Source: Serpula lacrymans var. lacrymans S7.9
Lineage: Eukaryota; Basidiomycota; Agaricomycetes; Boletales; Serpulaceae
Direction of reading: 5' to 3'
Assembly: GCF_000218685.1 (NCBI RefSeq)
Contig: NW_006763302.1
Location: 1,306,299 to 1,329,592, forward strand
DNA: 23,294 nt
Shown here piece by piece: positions 1 through 10,135 of the stretch (position 1 is the stretch's first letter; each line of letters opens with the position of its first letter). Below the pieces are notes generated by a model. The model had not been told where the DNA came from. It saw only the letters and a program-made list of their open reading frames with translations, and made no database searches. The position numbers and the translations under genes are program-made.

Positions 1-1366
1 ATTTTGCTTCTCCAGGTCCCGCATTTTGAATATGGATTCGAGTTTGGCTTTTGTGATATCCATGAATTGTCGGGATGAAGCTCCTAGGAGGAGGTCATCT
101 ACATAGACAACAACAAAGCATATTTGTTTGTTGTCCCGGAATACATAAAGACATGGTTCTGCATTTAGTCTTGTAAAACCGAGCTCCTGGAGCTTGCAAT
201 CAAAAGTTTTGTTCCATGTATGTCCAGCTTGTTTCAACCCGTAGATGGATTTCTTCAATCTCCAGCAGTATCCAGGTTGGATAGGAACACCCCTGGAGGA
301 AGCATGTACAGTTCTTCTTCAAGTTCTCCATTGAGATAAGCTGTGGATACGTCCATTTGATCAAGTTCTAGGTCGTACTTTGCTGCCAGGGCTAGAATAA
401 TTCGGATTGACTCTAAGTTTGCAACCAGAGCAAAAACCTCCTGGTAATCAATCCCCTCCCTTTGAGTAAAACCTTGTGCAACAATCCAGAGTTTGTATCT
501 CTCAATGTTTCCATTTTGATCAAACTTGATCCGGAACACAGGTTTTGATGTGATAGGTTTTACTCCCTTTGGAAGTGGAACAGTGTTATATACTGCATTA
601 GTATTGAGACTTAGGAGTTCCTCCTCCAAGGCAGACTTCCATAATTCTCCATCCGGACGTGATAAGGCTTCTTTTAGTGTCCTTGGAAGATACTCCAGGG
701 AGTAGACACATTTGTGTATTTGTTGCCCCACTCACTCCTGAAGGTGTTGAATCACTCCTTGGAGGTGTTGGATGACTCCTTGGAGGTGTTGTATGCCTTC
801 CAGAAGCTGATCCAATGGACAAGCTGTCTAGCTGTATTCGGACTTTTTCCTCATCAGCTGGCTGTATGTTGAGGGGCTGTCCTCCCACTGACTGTAACTC
901 TACTTTGGCTTTCCGTTCCGAAGATGGCCAGTGTTCAGGTCTTGGTTGTAGAGACTGTTGTGGAGGGTGTCTTAGCTGATCAGGTGCTCCCACTGCTCTT
1001 GGAACGTCTCCACGGAGGTATTGCCCCACTGCTCTTGGAATACCTTCATGCTGATATGGTTCCATTGCTTGTGGAACACCTCCTTGGAAATGTGGTTCCA
1101 TTTGCCATTCATTTGGATCTTGGATCCAAGGGTCAGGATTATCCTCCTCCAATGTATTTTGGTCTGGATAGTGAGCATTCTCTGGAATGAGTCCCTCCCA
1201 CTGATCTGTGCTAGTGTCTGTGTTCCACGGAGCAGTGTTGTCCTTTTGTACCTTTCCGGATTCATTGAATATGGCATGCCGACTGGAAAACACAGTCCAT
1301 TTTTCAGTGTCTAGGAGTTTGTAGGCTTGCTTTCCATGTGTGTAGCCAGTCATTATGGCTTTGCGC
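1..1366 (-). pseudogene. Copia pol fragment: end of integrase through linker into reverse transcriptase, cut at both ends
   Basis: Reading minus from 1366, the frame opens at the end of a Ty1/Copia integrase core (IGY-like motif, here TGYTHGKQAYKLL). It runs through a Pro-rich linker and then enters RVT_2 reverse transcriptase (DQMDVSTAYLNGELEEELY, then YVDD on the complement of about 90-110). At least two frameshifts interrupt it: one near the linker/RT boundary (about 730) and one before SIYGLKQA (about 250). It is the inverted counterpart of 17298-18664 with only scattered differences, and both frameshifts are shared with that copy. A one-base deletion near position 20 is private to this copy. 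The fragment ends abruptly at an LTR-like TGTC at 1367, so integrase N-terminus, gag and protease are absent here. The family call is firm. The element is non-functional, and the copy runs off the window at base 1. Confidence 0.9.
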
Positions 1367-2191
1367 TGTCGATGATGAGAACTGTTGTTAGAAAACCACA
1401 CACAAAAACAAACTAACAAACAATCCTCCCAGATTCCACGGAACTTGTTTATGGGCTTTGCCTCCTAGAACAGTGGGTGCTCTGGTTGTTCGTGGGGTGG
1501 TATGTATGAAGGTCCTTCAAAGTAAAACCCAGAGAGGTATGGGTGTGGGTTTTGAGGAGGAGGGATAGTTGAATTTATAGAAGATGGGGGCTTTGTGATG
1601 AGTATAGACAAGCATTACCTTGCTAATCGTAGCACAAGGTAGGTTTGAGAATGACAAAGATGACGAGGTGACGAGGTTCCCAGTGATAGCAGGCTCCTGA
1701 CGCACAAACTGTAGTGCTCAGAAGGACTCTAATTGAAAGGGATGACAGTGACTTTCAAAAATGACGAGTGACGATGACAGCAGATAGCAGTGGTAGCAGT
1801 GGGAAGTATTGTGACCACACTGGATCACAAGTAGCAGAGTAGCAAACTTGAGATTTAGAGAAGAAGTCTGGATTTGAGTTCTTTGTTGTTTTTACAAGGT
1901 AAAATACAGGGGTTTATATAGTGAAAAGAAAGGCAGGCTATGCACAGTATAGCTGCGCAAAAAGAATGAGAAAGAACATGAAGGAAGGAATGTACGCTGA
2001 CGAATCCTGCGTAGTTGCTACAGGATAAGATCATCAAAATAAGGGAAAGAAAGGGATAGAACAATGAATGCTGTGAGTAAAGTTACAGGTTTGTACAGCC
2101 ATAAAGTAAAGTCCAATAGCAAAAAAAGAGCAAGAAAATCATGATGTCATGGGAAGATGCAGTAAAAAAAAGGGCAAGGAAAAACACTATT

Positions 2192-3076
2192 AGTATCAAC
2201 ACAGTTCCTTTATTGTCAGTCAGGCATTCTAAAAAAATATGTGTCCATAAAAATGATTCAAAAATCAAAAATAATCGCACTGTAAATAAATGTTCTGCTG
2301 AAAAAAAAGAAACTGGAGCCACCGGTCCACCACCTAGTCCAAATCCGACAGTTCCATGGCCTTACCAATGGACTGGTTGTGTTGGACCACCTGATCAAAT
2401 GAGGGAGGGAGAGAAGTAGTTCCAATTTGGAACAAGTGAGTCCCAGGCAGCGTGTGGTAGGTGTAGCTGTAGCGAAGACGATGGACAAAGGATAAGTGTA
2501 CCCAAGTGAATGGGACAGCAATGAACATGGGCGACGCAAGGGGATGAACCTTCTCCAGCTCAAAAACTACCCACCCACGCTCCAACCAGGCAAGACGAGT
2601 GACCGATGTTTTGATAGTATGTGATGGCAGATCGACGTCATGAAGATGGACCTGTTGCCCTATTTGGACCGGCCGCCGGGGCTTTGCTGATATCAGCAGT
2701 GGCACGTGGTAGTCAACAAATCGGCGACAGAAGCGGATAGGAAGTGGTGACATCAGAAATGGTGGGGGTGCAAATAATATGAGGAGGAGGAGGGTGGAGG
2801 TGACGAACAAGTGGACTAGAATGGGGATCCAGAAACAACCGTCGGGTGAGAATAAAAAGGAGAGGAAGGGGCCCATGGTGGGGCTAGGCAAAGGAAGGGG
2901 AGTAAGGGAAACGACAAAAGCGAGGGCGCAATGCAATGTGTAGCCAGTGGCGACGCAAAAATTTGCCGAGCCAAAACACGGAAAGTACCGGATGGAAAAG
3001 CAAAGGTGAGCGTGACTGGATTGCCTAATAGAGGTGGTGCTGATCAGCCACAAGTTCGAAACAGGCAATATTAATT
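2192..3076 (-). mobile_element. 885-bp insertion of unknown class inside LTR-A, 6-bp target duplication ACTATT
   Basis: LTR-B at 20112-20117 has the uninterrupted site ACTATT followed directly by CCACGTGG. In LTR-A the ACTATT occurs at 2186-2191 and again at 3077-3082, with 885 bp of unrelated sequence between them. That is a clean filled site paired with an empty site in the same window. The ends do not form terminal inverted repeats, are not TG/CA, and have no poly(A). On minus there is an AATAAA shortly before the 2192 end, and an ORF occupies most of the insert. The insertion event is well supported; the element class is not recognised. Confidence 0.75.
2334..2876 (-). CDS. Hypothetical ORF carried by the 885-bp insertion
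   Basis: This frame stays open for about 244 codons back to 3068, but the first ATG is at 2876, giving about 180 residues. The N-terminal part has a hydrophobic stretch (FWIPILVHLFVTSTLLLLIL) that could be a membrane segment. The middle is polar with motifs such as LAWLERGWVVFELEKVH, and the C-terminus is Gln/Asp-rich. I recognise no domain. Several overlapping ORFs exist in other frames, and the region is C/T-rich on this strand, which inflates open frames. It may be the coding part of the inserted element, a captured host fragment, or chance. Confidence 0.25.
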   Translation of the reverse strand: MGPFLSFLFSPDGCFWIPILVHLFVTSTLLLLILFAPPPFLMSPLPIRFCRRFVDYHVPLLISAKPRRPVQIGQQVHLHDVDLPSHTIKTSVTRLAWLERGWVVFELEKVHPLASPMFIAVPFTWVHLSFVHRLRYSYTYHTLPGTHLFQIGTTSLPPSFDQVVQHNQSIGKAMELSDLD

Positions 3077-3184
3077 ACTATTCCACGTGGCACTGTGCCT
3101 GTGTGGCGCAAAGGCGAGTCTTTTCGAATATTCGCTTCGTTATTGACACCTGTCCATGCTACCAATCAATTTTGGTGCATGACA

Positions 3185-6139
3185 ACGTATCTGACCAAAC
3201 ACCCTATCCTCAAACCGCAATTCAATTGAAGGTTAACTTGGCAATAGAACACGCGCAAATTCACAGAGAAAAGAAGGAGCATAACCTCCCGGATGAATAT
3301 AAAGGATATTTGGACATCTTTGACAAAAAGAAGTTGGAAAGACTCCCCAAGCGACAGGAATACGATCATGCAATCAACATGAAACCAGAATTTGTACCAA
3401 CAGATTGCAAATTATACCCATTGGCACCAAGGGAAGACGAAGCATTAACGGAATTTTTAACGGAAAACTACAGGAAGGGATACATCAGACCGAGCAAGTC
3501 ACCACAGGTGTCCCCCTTTTTCTTCATTGGCAAAAAGGATGGATAACTCTGACCATGCCAGGATTACAGAAAACTGAACGCATATACCATGAAAAACCCC
3601 TATCCACTACCCCTGATACCCAACCTCATTGAAAAATTCAAAGCAGCCACTATCTTTACAAAACTAGATCTACGTTGGGGATACAACAATGTAAGGATAA
3701 AAGAAGGAGACAAATGGAAAGCTGCATTTAAAACCAGCAAAGGAGTATTTGAACCTACGGTCATGTTCTTTGGCATGTGCAATTCACCAGCAACATTCCA
3801 AAGGCTGATGAACGACAAATTCAAAGACTACATCGACAAAGGTTGGATGATCATATACATGGACGACATCCTCATCTTTGACACCAACATCGAAAGACTC
3901 CGACTTTGAACAAAACAGGTTCTACAAAGATTACGCAATAACAATCTATTCCTGAAACTAGAAAAATGCACCTTTGAAGCCAAAACCATTGAATACTTGG
4001 GAATGATTGTTTCCCACAATCAGGTATCAATGGATCCAGCCAAACTTGCTGGAATCCGCAATTGGCCAATCCCGAAAGACACCAAAGGCGTGAGGAAGTT
4101 TTTAGGTTATGGAAACTTCTACAGGAAGTTTATCGGTTATTACTCTGACCTTGCCAGACCCTTGAATGCCTTACTAAAAAAGGACAAGAAGTGGAACTGG
4201 ACCCAAACTGAAGACGACGCTTTCAAATTGATGAAACAAAAATTCCTTGAATCCCCCATGACACAAATACCCAACTCCTCAAAACCGTCAAAGATTGCTG
4301 CAGATGCCAGCAAACACGCCACAGGAGCTGTATTAATGCAACCCGATGACCAAGGACAATGGCACCCATGTGCATTTTTCTCCAAAACTCTATCCCCCGC
4401 TGAAAAGAACTACCAGATCTACAACAAAGAATTACTAGCGGTAATGAGAGCTTTAAAAGAATAGAAACACTTACTTTTGGGAAACCCCCACACGATCCAA
4501 ATTCTTACAGATCACAAGAATTTGACGTACTGGCAAGAAGCCAGGAAACTCACACCACGACAAAGAAGATGGCAGCTGAAACTGCCACAATACAATTACA
4601 CCTTGGAGCACGTACCAGGAACCCACATGGTGGCACCCGACGCACTCTCAAGAAGACCTGATTTATACATCGAAACAGAAGGAGATGACAATGACACACC
4701 AATAATACCCGCCTCGGCATTCCTGTACCACACACAAACAATTAAAAACACAATCAAGCAAGCCATGCTCACGAACAATAATTATCCAGGAAGAACAAAG
4801 AAAGACAATTAGAGAAAAGAAGAAGGACAGTTCTTTCATCAGAATAAATTACTGATTGACGAAGTAGAAGAACAAAAGACGATCATCATAGATCACCACA
4901 ATTCCTTGTCCGCAGGACACCCAGGAAGGCTCAAAACCTACCAGTTGATCAAAAAGGCCTATTGGTGGCCAGGAATGATGAAACAAGTGGAAGAATACGT
5001 GAAAGGATGCACAACCTGTCAACAAGTGAAAGTGAACACGCATCCCACCACTGTACCATTAATCCCAAACCAGACCCCAAAGACCACCAAACCAATGAAG
5101 TACCTATCCGTAGACTTTATAACTGATTTACCAGAATCTTTAGGATACAACAGTATAATGGTCGCGGCAGACCAAGGACTTAGTAAGGGGGTAATCCTTG
5201 TTATAAAACCATCGACGCACTTGAAACCGCACAAATCTTTCACGATTCCATCTTCAAACAATTCAGATTACACAATAAACTCATATCCGACAGGGGACCA
5301 CAGTTTGCCTCTGAAGTATCCACAGAACTCCACAAACTCCTGAATATTAAAACCGCACTCTCCTCGGCGCATCATCCTCAGACGGATGGACAAACAGAAA
5401 GATCCAATCAAGAATGGAGATCTACCTCCGTATATTTTGCCAGAACCAACCGCACAGCTGGGCAAAATACCTTACAACTGCCAAATTCTGTCACAATCAA
5501 AGACCACACTCCACAAACAACCAATTGCCATTCTACCTCCTTATGGGATATGAACCCCAAGGAATCCCGACTAAACACAGATCCACAAATATCCCATCAG
5601 TGGAAAAGCGATTATCCAAACTGCTTAAAGCAAGGGAAAACACCCTAAAAGCACACGAACTCGTGAGAAGCAAGACGATGAAACAAAACAATGGAAAGTT
5701 CACGCAATTCTCCGAAGGACAAAAGGTGTGGTTAGAGAACACCAACCTACGAGAAAAAGTTATCGAATACAAGAAGTTCAACATGAAACGCATCGGACCT
5801 TTCCACATCCAAGAAAAGATTTCCCCGGTGAACTACCGACTATCCCTGCCTCCCCATTGGAGGATACACAATGTTTTCCACGCATCCCTTCTCACGCCAT
5901 ATACGGAAACCAACACTCACGGCCCAAACTTTATCCGACCACCACCTGACCTGATTAACGAAGAAGAGGAATATAAAGTAGAAAGTATTCTTAGACACAA
6001 ACCCTGGAAACGCGGACGCCGCTACCTGATTAAATGGCGCCATTACCCTCATTCTGAAAACTCATGGGAACCGGAAGAACATTTAACCAATGCTGCGGAG
6101 ATACTGGAAGCCTATAAGAAGGACCACAAGCTGCGTTGA
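3185..6139 (+). pseudogene. Gypsy-1 pol: reverse transcriptase, RNase H, integrase, chromodomain; multiple stops and a frameshift
   Basis: Domains are in order. [26 protein letters not shown], catalytic YMDD near 3855-3870. RNase H: AADASKHATGAVL, LTDHKNLTYW, PDALSRR. Integrase zinc region: HPGRLKTYQLIKKAYWWPGM then C-X2-C. Integrase core: VDFITDLPE and, after a frameshift near 5200, ISDRGPQFASE and QTDGQTERSNQE. Then a GPF-type module (RIGPFHIQEK) and a chromodomain (EEEYKVESILRHKPWKRG, about 5965-6130). In-frame stops occur at about 3544, 3553, 3907, 4462 and 4810. The 4462 stop replaces the Trp expected in ALKEW, so TGG became TAG. The protein would have been the polyprotein that copies and integrates the element, with the chromodomain steering insertion. 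It is dead now. Confidence 0.9.
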
Positions 6140-6189
6140 AGAGACAATCACCCCACTTCCAACAAGCCTCTGTCTCTCAACACAAAAAC

Positions 6190-6573
6190 ATGTCTACTTC
6201 TAACTCCACCAGCTTCCCTATCACCACCTACTCAATACCCGGCGACGCCAACTTGCTAGCCAACAAACGAGTGTCTTTCGCCCGTGGGCAACGACACAAC
6301 CAAGCCGACATCACTAATGCCATAGAGCTAATGTCAGCAAAAAACGTCTATACCTATCTCTTTTACAAGACTGAAAAATGCTGCCCCCATGCGTATTACG
6401 CTCTTTCTTCCATGCATACCTTCCTTGCCATAGGCCTCGTAGCTGACAAACTCCTAAAAGCCATAGACTCAATACATTTGTTGGAAAGCGAGCATTTGCA
6501 GCTCAACAGTCAGGACTCGAGTATCTGTCGGGCACTCCGGATGGAAAAGTTAGTTTTGGAGTCTTTGGAATGA
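6190..6573 (+). CDS. Gypsy-1 accessory ORF, first part (127 aa), unknown function
   Basis: This ATG (6190) lies about 50 bp after the chromodomain stop and before the 3' LTR, a position where most fungal chromoviruses have nothing. The frame has no stop from the end of pol to 6571. The predicted product begins with a Ser/Thr-rich segment (MSTSNSTSFPITTYS), then VSFARGQRHNQADITNAIEL, followed by a mostly helical, Leu-rich region (residues about 60-127). I see no signal peptide or convincing membrane span, so it does not look like an envelope. It ends at TGA 6571-6573, overlapping an ATG at 6570 in the next frame (ATGA). The 3' ORF is real as sequence; whether it is expressed, and what it does, is unknown. 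Confidence 0.5.
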   Translation: MSTSNSTSFPITTYSIPGDANLLANKRVSFARGQRHNQADITNAIELMSAKNVYTYLFYKTEKCCPHAYYALSSMHTFLAIGLVADKLLKAIDSIHLLESEHLQLNSQDSSICRALRMEKLVLESLE

Positions 6574-7224
6574 CGCTTGAGGATGAGCTCCTTGAATGGG
6601 CAGATAGACTCGGCAAAGGAATATTTGGAATCAGGCGGGAGGACATTGCTAAACGAAGCTTGCACACGGATAGAGCGAGACGGTTATACGAGTACTCCTC
6701 CACCCGGTTTGTCCCTCCGGTCCCCGTCGCACCCAGATCAGACCAGTGTTACCCCGGAGCGCACTTACCACATCGTCACCCGTTGACCTCCACCCATCCC
6801 GTCGGAGGAAAAATATATTCCCACCGTCCCAACCAGCCCAATCTCACAAGGGTCGAACCACTTCAGTCCCCGTTCCATTGGGTCGAACCCAAAACCACCA
6901 TCTCCCCCATCATCTCCACCTCGACCAGTGCCAAACACCCAAACCCGTCGCCTGACGAACCAACGAGGAGCCTGACGCGGCCGGCAAGAGGTGATACTCC
7001 AGATCCCCGCCGCCAAAACTCCATCGAAGCGGCAGTCTCGTATGTCGAAGGGAAAGAAAGACAGTCCGCCTGGCGCAATGCACAGGCCTGAAACTGGCTC
7101 TCCCTCTAACCCAATCAACGTAGACAACAACACAGCCATGATCAATCAGTTGTACGCAGGAACGTACGACATGGGAGATGACAATCTAACCACTCCCCAA
7201 TCCGACACCTCATCTAATAAGTAA
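6570..7224 (+). pseudogene. Gypsy-1 accessory ORF, second part; frame shifts near 7000, ends at the polypurine tract
   Basis: Starting at the ATG of an ATGA overlap, this frame runs 173 codons to 7091. Its first 50 residues (MTLEDELLEWADRLGKGIFG, then a charged REDIAKRSLHTDRARRLYEY) continue the helical character of the preceding ORF. The rest is rich in Pro, Ser and Thr. From about 7000 a third frame continues with charged and Asn/Asp-rich sequence (SRMSKGKKDSPPG, INVDNNTAMINQ) and stops at 7222-7224, just before the polypurine tract. The simplest reading is one ancestral ORF of roughly 340 codons broken by two frameshifts. A translational reinitiation at ATGA is possible but unproven. Confidence 0.4.
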
Positions 7225-7232
7225 GGGGGTAA

Positions 7233-7648
7233 TGTTACGATCTCTATTGGACATTTAAGGACTACTCATTTCTTTTTACTCATTGGTTATACCATTGGAC
7301 CGATGACTCATTTCCTTCACGTACACTTCCGTTCCTCTCGCATTCACAGTACCTATTATAGTACTTAGTCCTCAACAGACGGACCTGCCCTAGATAGGAC
7401 CTAACTCCTATCACCGATTCCTTTTCATTATAAATACAATGTAACAAGCAGTAGTATTCTCTAATACAATTCTACGCAGTTTACGCTTACAAAGCTAGAC
7501 TCCTAAGATCAGACTTCTACTCAGAAGAAGACCAACTCTTGTTGGAAAACCGCCACTCAGAACTATGTTCTTGAACTTGTCTTCGGATAAGTCTCTTTAT
7601 AAAACCTCGACGAACCCTCAGACTTTGTTAAGCATTTTGTGCGTAACA
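7233..7648 (+). repeat. Gypsy-1 3' LTR (416 bp)
   Basis: It is preceded by a polypurine tract. It begins TGTTACG and ends CGTAACA, a perfect 7-bp terminal inverted repeat with TG...CA termini. A TATA-like box (TATAAATA) lies at about 7430-7437, a sensible place for the U3/R boundary. Only this LTR of the family is present. Its right end abuts the first base of the CACTA-like terminal inverted repeat with no spacer, so no target duplication can be seen. Confidence 0.85.
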
Positions 7649-7844
7649 CACCTCCGACTATAAGTAGTAGGGGGTTTAGTATAGGAATTCCTCAGTCGTT
7701 TCTATAGCCTCTCGGGCGGCGGCTGAGGTATGTTACATTACATTTATTAGAGATTACCTTAAACTAACATCTATTATAGTTTCACTTAGGTAAATAATAA
7801 TATTGTTTCTATAGCCTCTTGGGCAGCGGCTAAGTTTCACTTAG
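7649..7844 (+). repeat. Left terminal/subterminal inverted repeat of the CACTA-like element
   Basis: The 196-bp end contains two copies of a block resembling TTTCTATAGCCTCTCGGGC followed by GGCGGCTGAGG (about 7697 and 7805) and two copies of AGTTTCACTTAG (about 7778 and 7833). The whole unit is the reverse complement of 10516-10694. It is also related to 22503-22665. Such clustered short repeats are typical binding sites for the transposition proteins of CACTA elements, although binding here is inference. Confidence 0.85.
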
Positions 7845-7982
7845 TTTTATTAGTTACTCACATTGGACTCTAGTTTCCAGTCTCTGATAGCTCTCAGCAA
7901 GTGGTTAGACACTTCCTTTAAGCTTTGTTCTTGACACTGGGCTCTTCTACTTCAATGACTTCTTTCCCTCCAGCATAATTAA

Positions 7983-9840
7983 ATGCAAACAAATCACTTT
8001 GCACCTGAAGACCCCAACAAAAGCTTGACTTGTGTTTGCATAAAACACAGTCAGGGTAAAGCTCACCAAATTTCTAGGTCTACCTGGTATTGGCACCTAG
8101 CTGAAGCTACAAAAGATGAGAAACAGAAGATTTGGATGGAAAAGGCTTTTCCCAACCTCACAGCCCTGTATGACTCCCAGCAGGCTGAGTCAAGTGCAGG
8201 CCCCAGCAGTGTAGGAGCACACAGCCTCATCTAAACGTGTCAACAAAGGCGCTTGGGCAAATTATGCCAAATGGTGCAAACACGCTAAAAGTTCTGCCGT
8301 TCAAGTGAGTTATATATTTTGTTTACTACTGAGTCCTTTTTAACAAGGCCACCATGTTTACAGCTAAACAAGGCACCAATTCTATCCAAATTTCCACCAC
8401 CAGATGCCTCCCCCCTGCGTTTTCTGCTGCAAGCCTCTGGGTCTTGTTATAGACCAACTTACAGCTTCTGTCATCCTTCCACAAATACAGCAAGAGATGC
8501 AATTTATTATGTTGGTACAGGATGCATCTTTTGATGACCCTATTAACAAATTGAGCCAGGAGGCTGTGGAGCACCTCAGAAATCCTCTGCAAAACCCCAT
8601 CAAAATTGAGCACCCAGCAATCTGTCATAGTTTCCTGAAGCTGTTTCTGACATCCTCAGCTTTTATGCAGTTGAGAAGACAATTGCCGAGTATAGCAGAG
8701 TTGAGTATGTTGAGCATGATATGTGCCCAGAGTTGTGCATTGGCTTTACTGGCCCTTTTGCTAACCTCTATGCTTGTCCTGTGTGTGGGATGTCCTGATG
8801 GAGTCAGAACCAACTTCACACTAGCAATGGATGTACCAGAACTGCTGCAAAAAGATTCACCACTATTTTCCTTGGTCCCCAGCTCCAAGCACAGTATTGA
8901 GATCCCCAATCTGCTTGCAATATGTGTCACCTCCATGAGTGCACTCAGGGCATCACCTCTTTGAGAGACTGGAGAGATCCTAGTTATTGATGACATTGCC
9001 ATGGGATTAGACTACCTTGGGCCAGTTTTTGATGGTGACATTAAAGGGAGTGACATCGTTCTTATGGTGTTGCTTGATGGTGCTCAACTTTATAAACACA
9101 AAGACTTGGATTGTTGGACGTATGTATGGATTATTGTGAATCTTGCCCCCGACAAGCGCTACCAGAAGATTTATGTCCACCCTGGTGGTTTTATCCCTGG
9201 GCCTAACAAGCTGAAGAATTTGGACTCGTTTTAATGTGTTGGAACGCATCACATATCCACACTCCAGAAAGAGGGACTCAATATCTGGGATGCCAACTGC
9301 AACATTGTTTTTTGCTTGGACATCTACCTTCTTTTTCCAACTGCTGATGACCTTGGCTTTGTTTATAGGGATGGAATGGTTGGACATAGTGGTAAAAATG
9401 GATGCCGCATATACTGTGGCATTCTGGGTCAGCACAAGAACCATGGTCAACATTACTATCCTATTCTCATTATGCCTCATGATAAATATCCTCCTGATGG
9501 GAGTAGACACCCAGATATTGTGGTTTTTGACCTTCCATCAAGTGGTTCTGATATATATGCTGACTATCTCAAGAGGCTCATATCCTTCCTAATCAACCTC
9601 AATATGATAACCGCAAGACAGAAACAGGCATTACAAAAGCACCTTTAATCCTTGGTCTCAGTCCCTCACAATCACTGGGTGTTCCCTATTGCATGACAAC
9701 TGATATAATGCATCTTGCTGGTAACCTCAGTGATCTTTTGATTTCACTTTGGCATGGAATTATTGACTGTGATGGAACTGATGATTCTGAACAATAGGAA
9801 TGGGCAGTTTTTGTTGATAATGAAGCTTGGGAAAGGTATG
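7983..9840 (+). pseudogene. Degenerate Tnp2-family (CACTA-like) transposase
   Basis: Homology-like segments run through several frames. Near 7983-8110 there is an N-terminal Cys/His segment (CVCIKHSQGKAHQISRSTW). Near 8700-8790 comes DMCPELCIGFTGPFANLYAC followed by PVCG, a Cys-pair motif. At 9064-9230 there is MVLLDGAQLYKHKDLDCW, then YVHPGGFIPGPNKLKNLDSF. At 9360-9560 come the GMVGHSGKNGCRIYCG and HYYPILIMPHD motifs, and at 9650-9775 LGVPYCMTTDIMHLAGNLSD. I recognise these from the large Tnp2 transposase family of mushroom genomes. Frame changes and stops (for example TAA at 8232, TGA at 8797, TAA at 9232 and TAG at 9796) show it is dead. A 59-bp GTGAGT...CAG stretch at 8305-8363 could be an intron. 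The enzyme would have cut and moved the element. Confidence 0.75.
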
Positions 9841-10135
9841 TACACATACAACATCAATTTCATGTCCCTAATATTGTACTACTGCAAGGTATAGAACATC
9901 TGTCTAGGATGCTGGGTCCCACCTACTGTAAGGACCACTTATTATGTTCTTATCTTCTCACTCCATGTCCCAGTTCTCAAACACTTTTCCTGTCACACCT
10001 CTGGCTCTAGGGCTAAAGGTATTTTTTGCAATCCTGCTTTTTATAGCCCTAGCAGGCTTTCTTAATCATTGTTACCACTTTATATCACAGATCAGAGACT
10101 GGGTATTGCACCCAGCTAACCAGCACGATAGGTAG

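Larger units (their letters stand above)
1367..3184 (-). repeat. Putative solo LTR (LTR-A), 927 bp without its 891-bp interruption
   Basis: The sequence starts TGTC and ends GACA, giving LTR-like TG...CA ends with a 4-bp terminal inverted repeat. It is almost identical to 19294-20219 once the insertion at 2192-3082 is removed. The likely transcriptional orientation is minus, because a TATATAAA box lies on the minus strand at 1913-1920. No target duplication is visible: the left flank is Copia (tgcgc) and the right flank is Gypsy-1 (acgta). No internal region of the same family is present, so the parent element is unknown. It could also be a non-LTR repeat with fortuitous TG/CA ends, but two copies with identical ends argue against that. 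Confidence 0.7.
3185..7648 (+). mobile_element. Gypsy-1: decayed Ty3/Gypsy chromovirus lacking 5' LTR, gag and protease
   Basis: The order RT, RNase H, integrase, chromodomain, extra 3' coding region, polypurine tract (aagggggtaa before 7233), 3' LTR is that of a Ty3/Gypsy chromovirus. The 5' part is missing because the element starts at the LTR-A edge (3184) just upstream of the RT. It is a different family from Gypsy-2 in this window: its pol is clearly divergent, its LTR differs, and it has about 1.1 kb of additional sequence after pol. Multiple stops and a frameshift make it inactive. Confidence 0.88.

Noticed and set aside
1517..2322. Several short minus ORFs in LTR-A (and their duplicates in LTR-B)
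   Set aside because: They fall in LTR sequence, have no recognisable domains and overlap each other; treated as chance frames.
3010..3070. tRNA-like B-box (AGTTCGAAAC) with flanking TTGCCT/AGGCAA, hinting at a SINE or tRNA gene
   Set aside because: Too short for a tRNA, no acceptor or anticodon arms, and it lies at the wrong end for a tRNA-headed SINE on that strand.
2192..3076. Helitron, LTR or terminal-inverted-repeat transposon assignment for the 885-bp insertion
   Set aside because: No TC...CTRR ends, no TG...CA, no inverted termini, and a 6-bp duplication that a Helitron would not make.
6190..7224. Envelope gene (retrovirus-like) for the Gypsy-1 3' ORF
   Set aside because: No signal peptide, no convincing membrane span and no paired cysteine pattern.
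7690..7844. CRISPR-like repeat array
   Set aside because: Only two copies per end, irregular spacing and mirrored at the other end; fits transposon subterminal repeats in a eukaryotic genome.
8305..8363. Confident intron in the Tnp2 gene
   Set aside because: GTGAGT and CAG edges are plausible, but the surrounding frame is already broken, so splicing cannot be judged.
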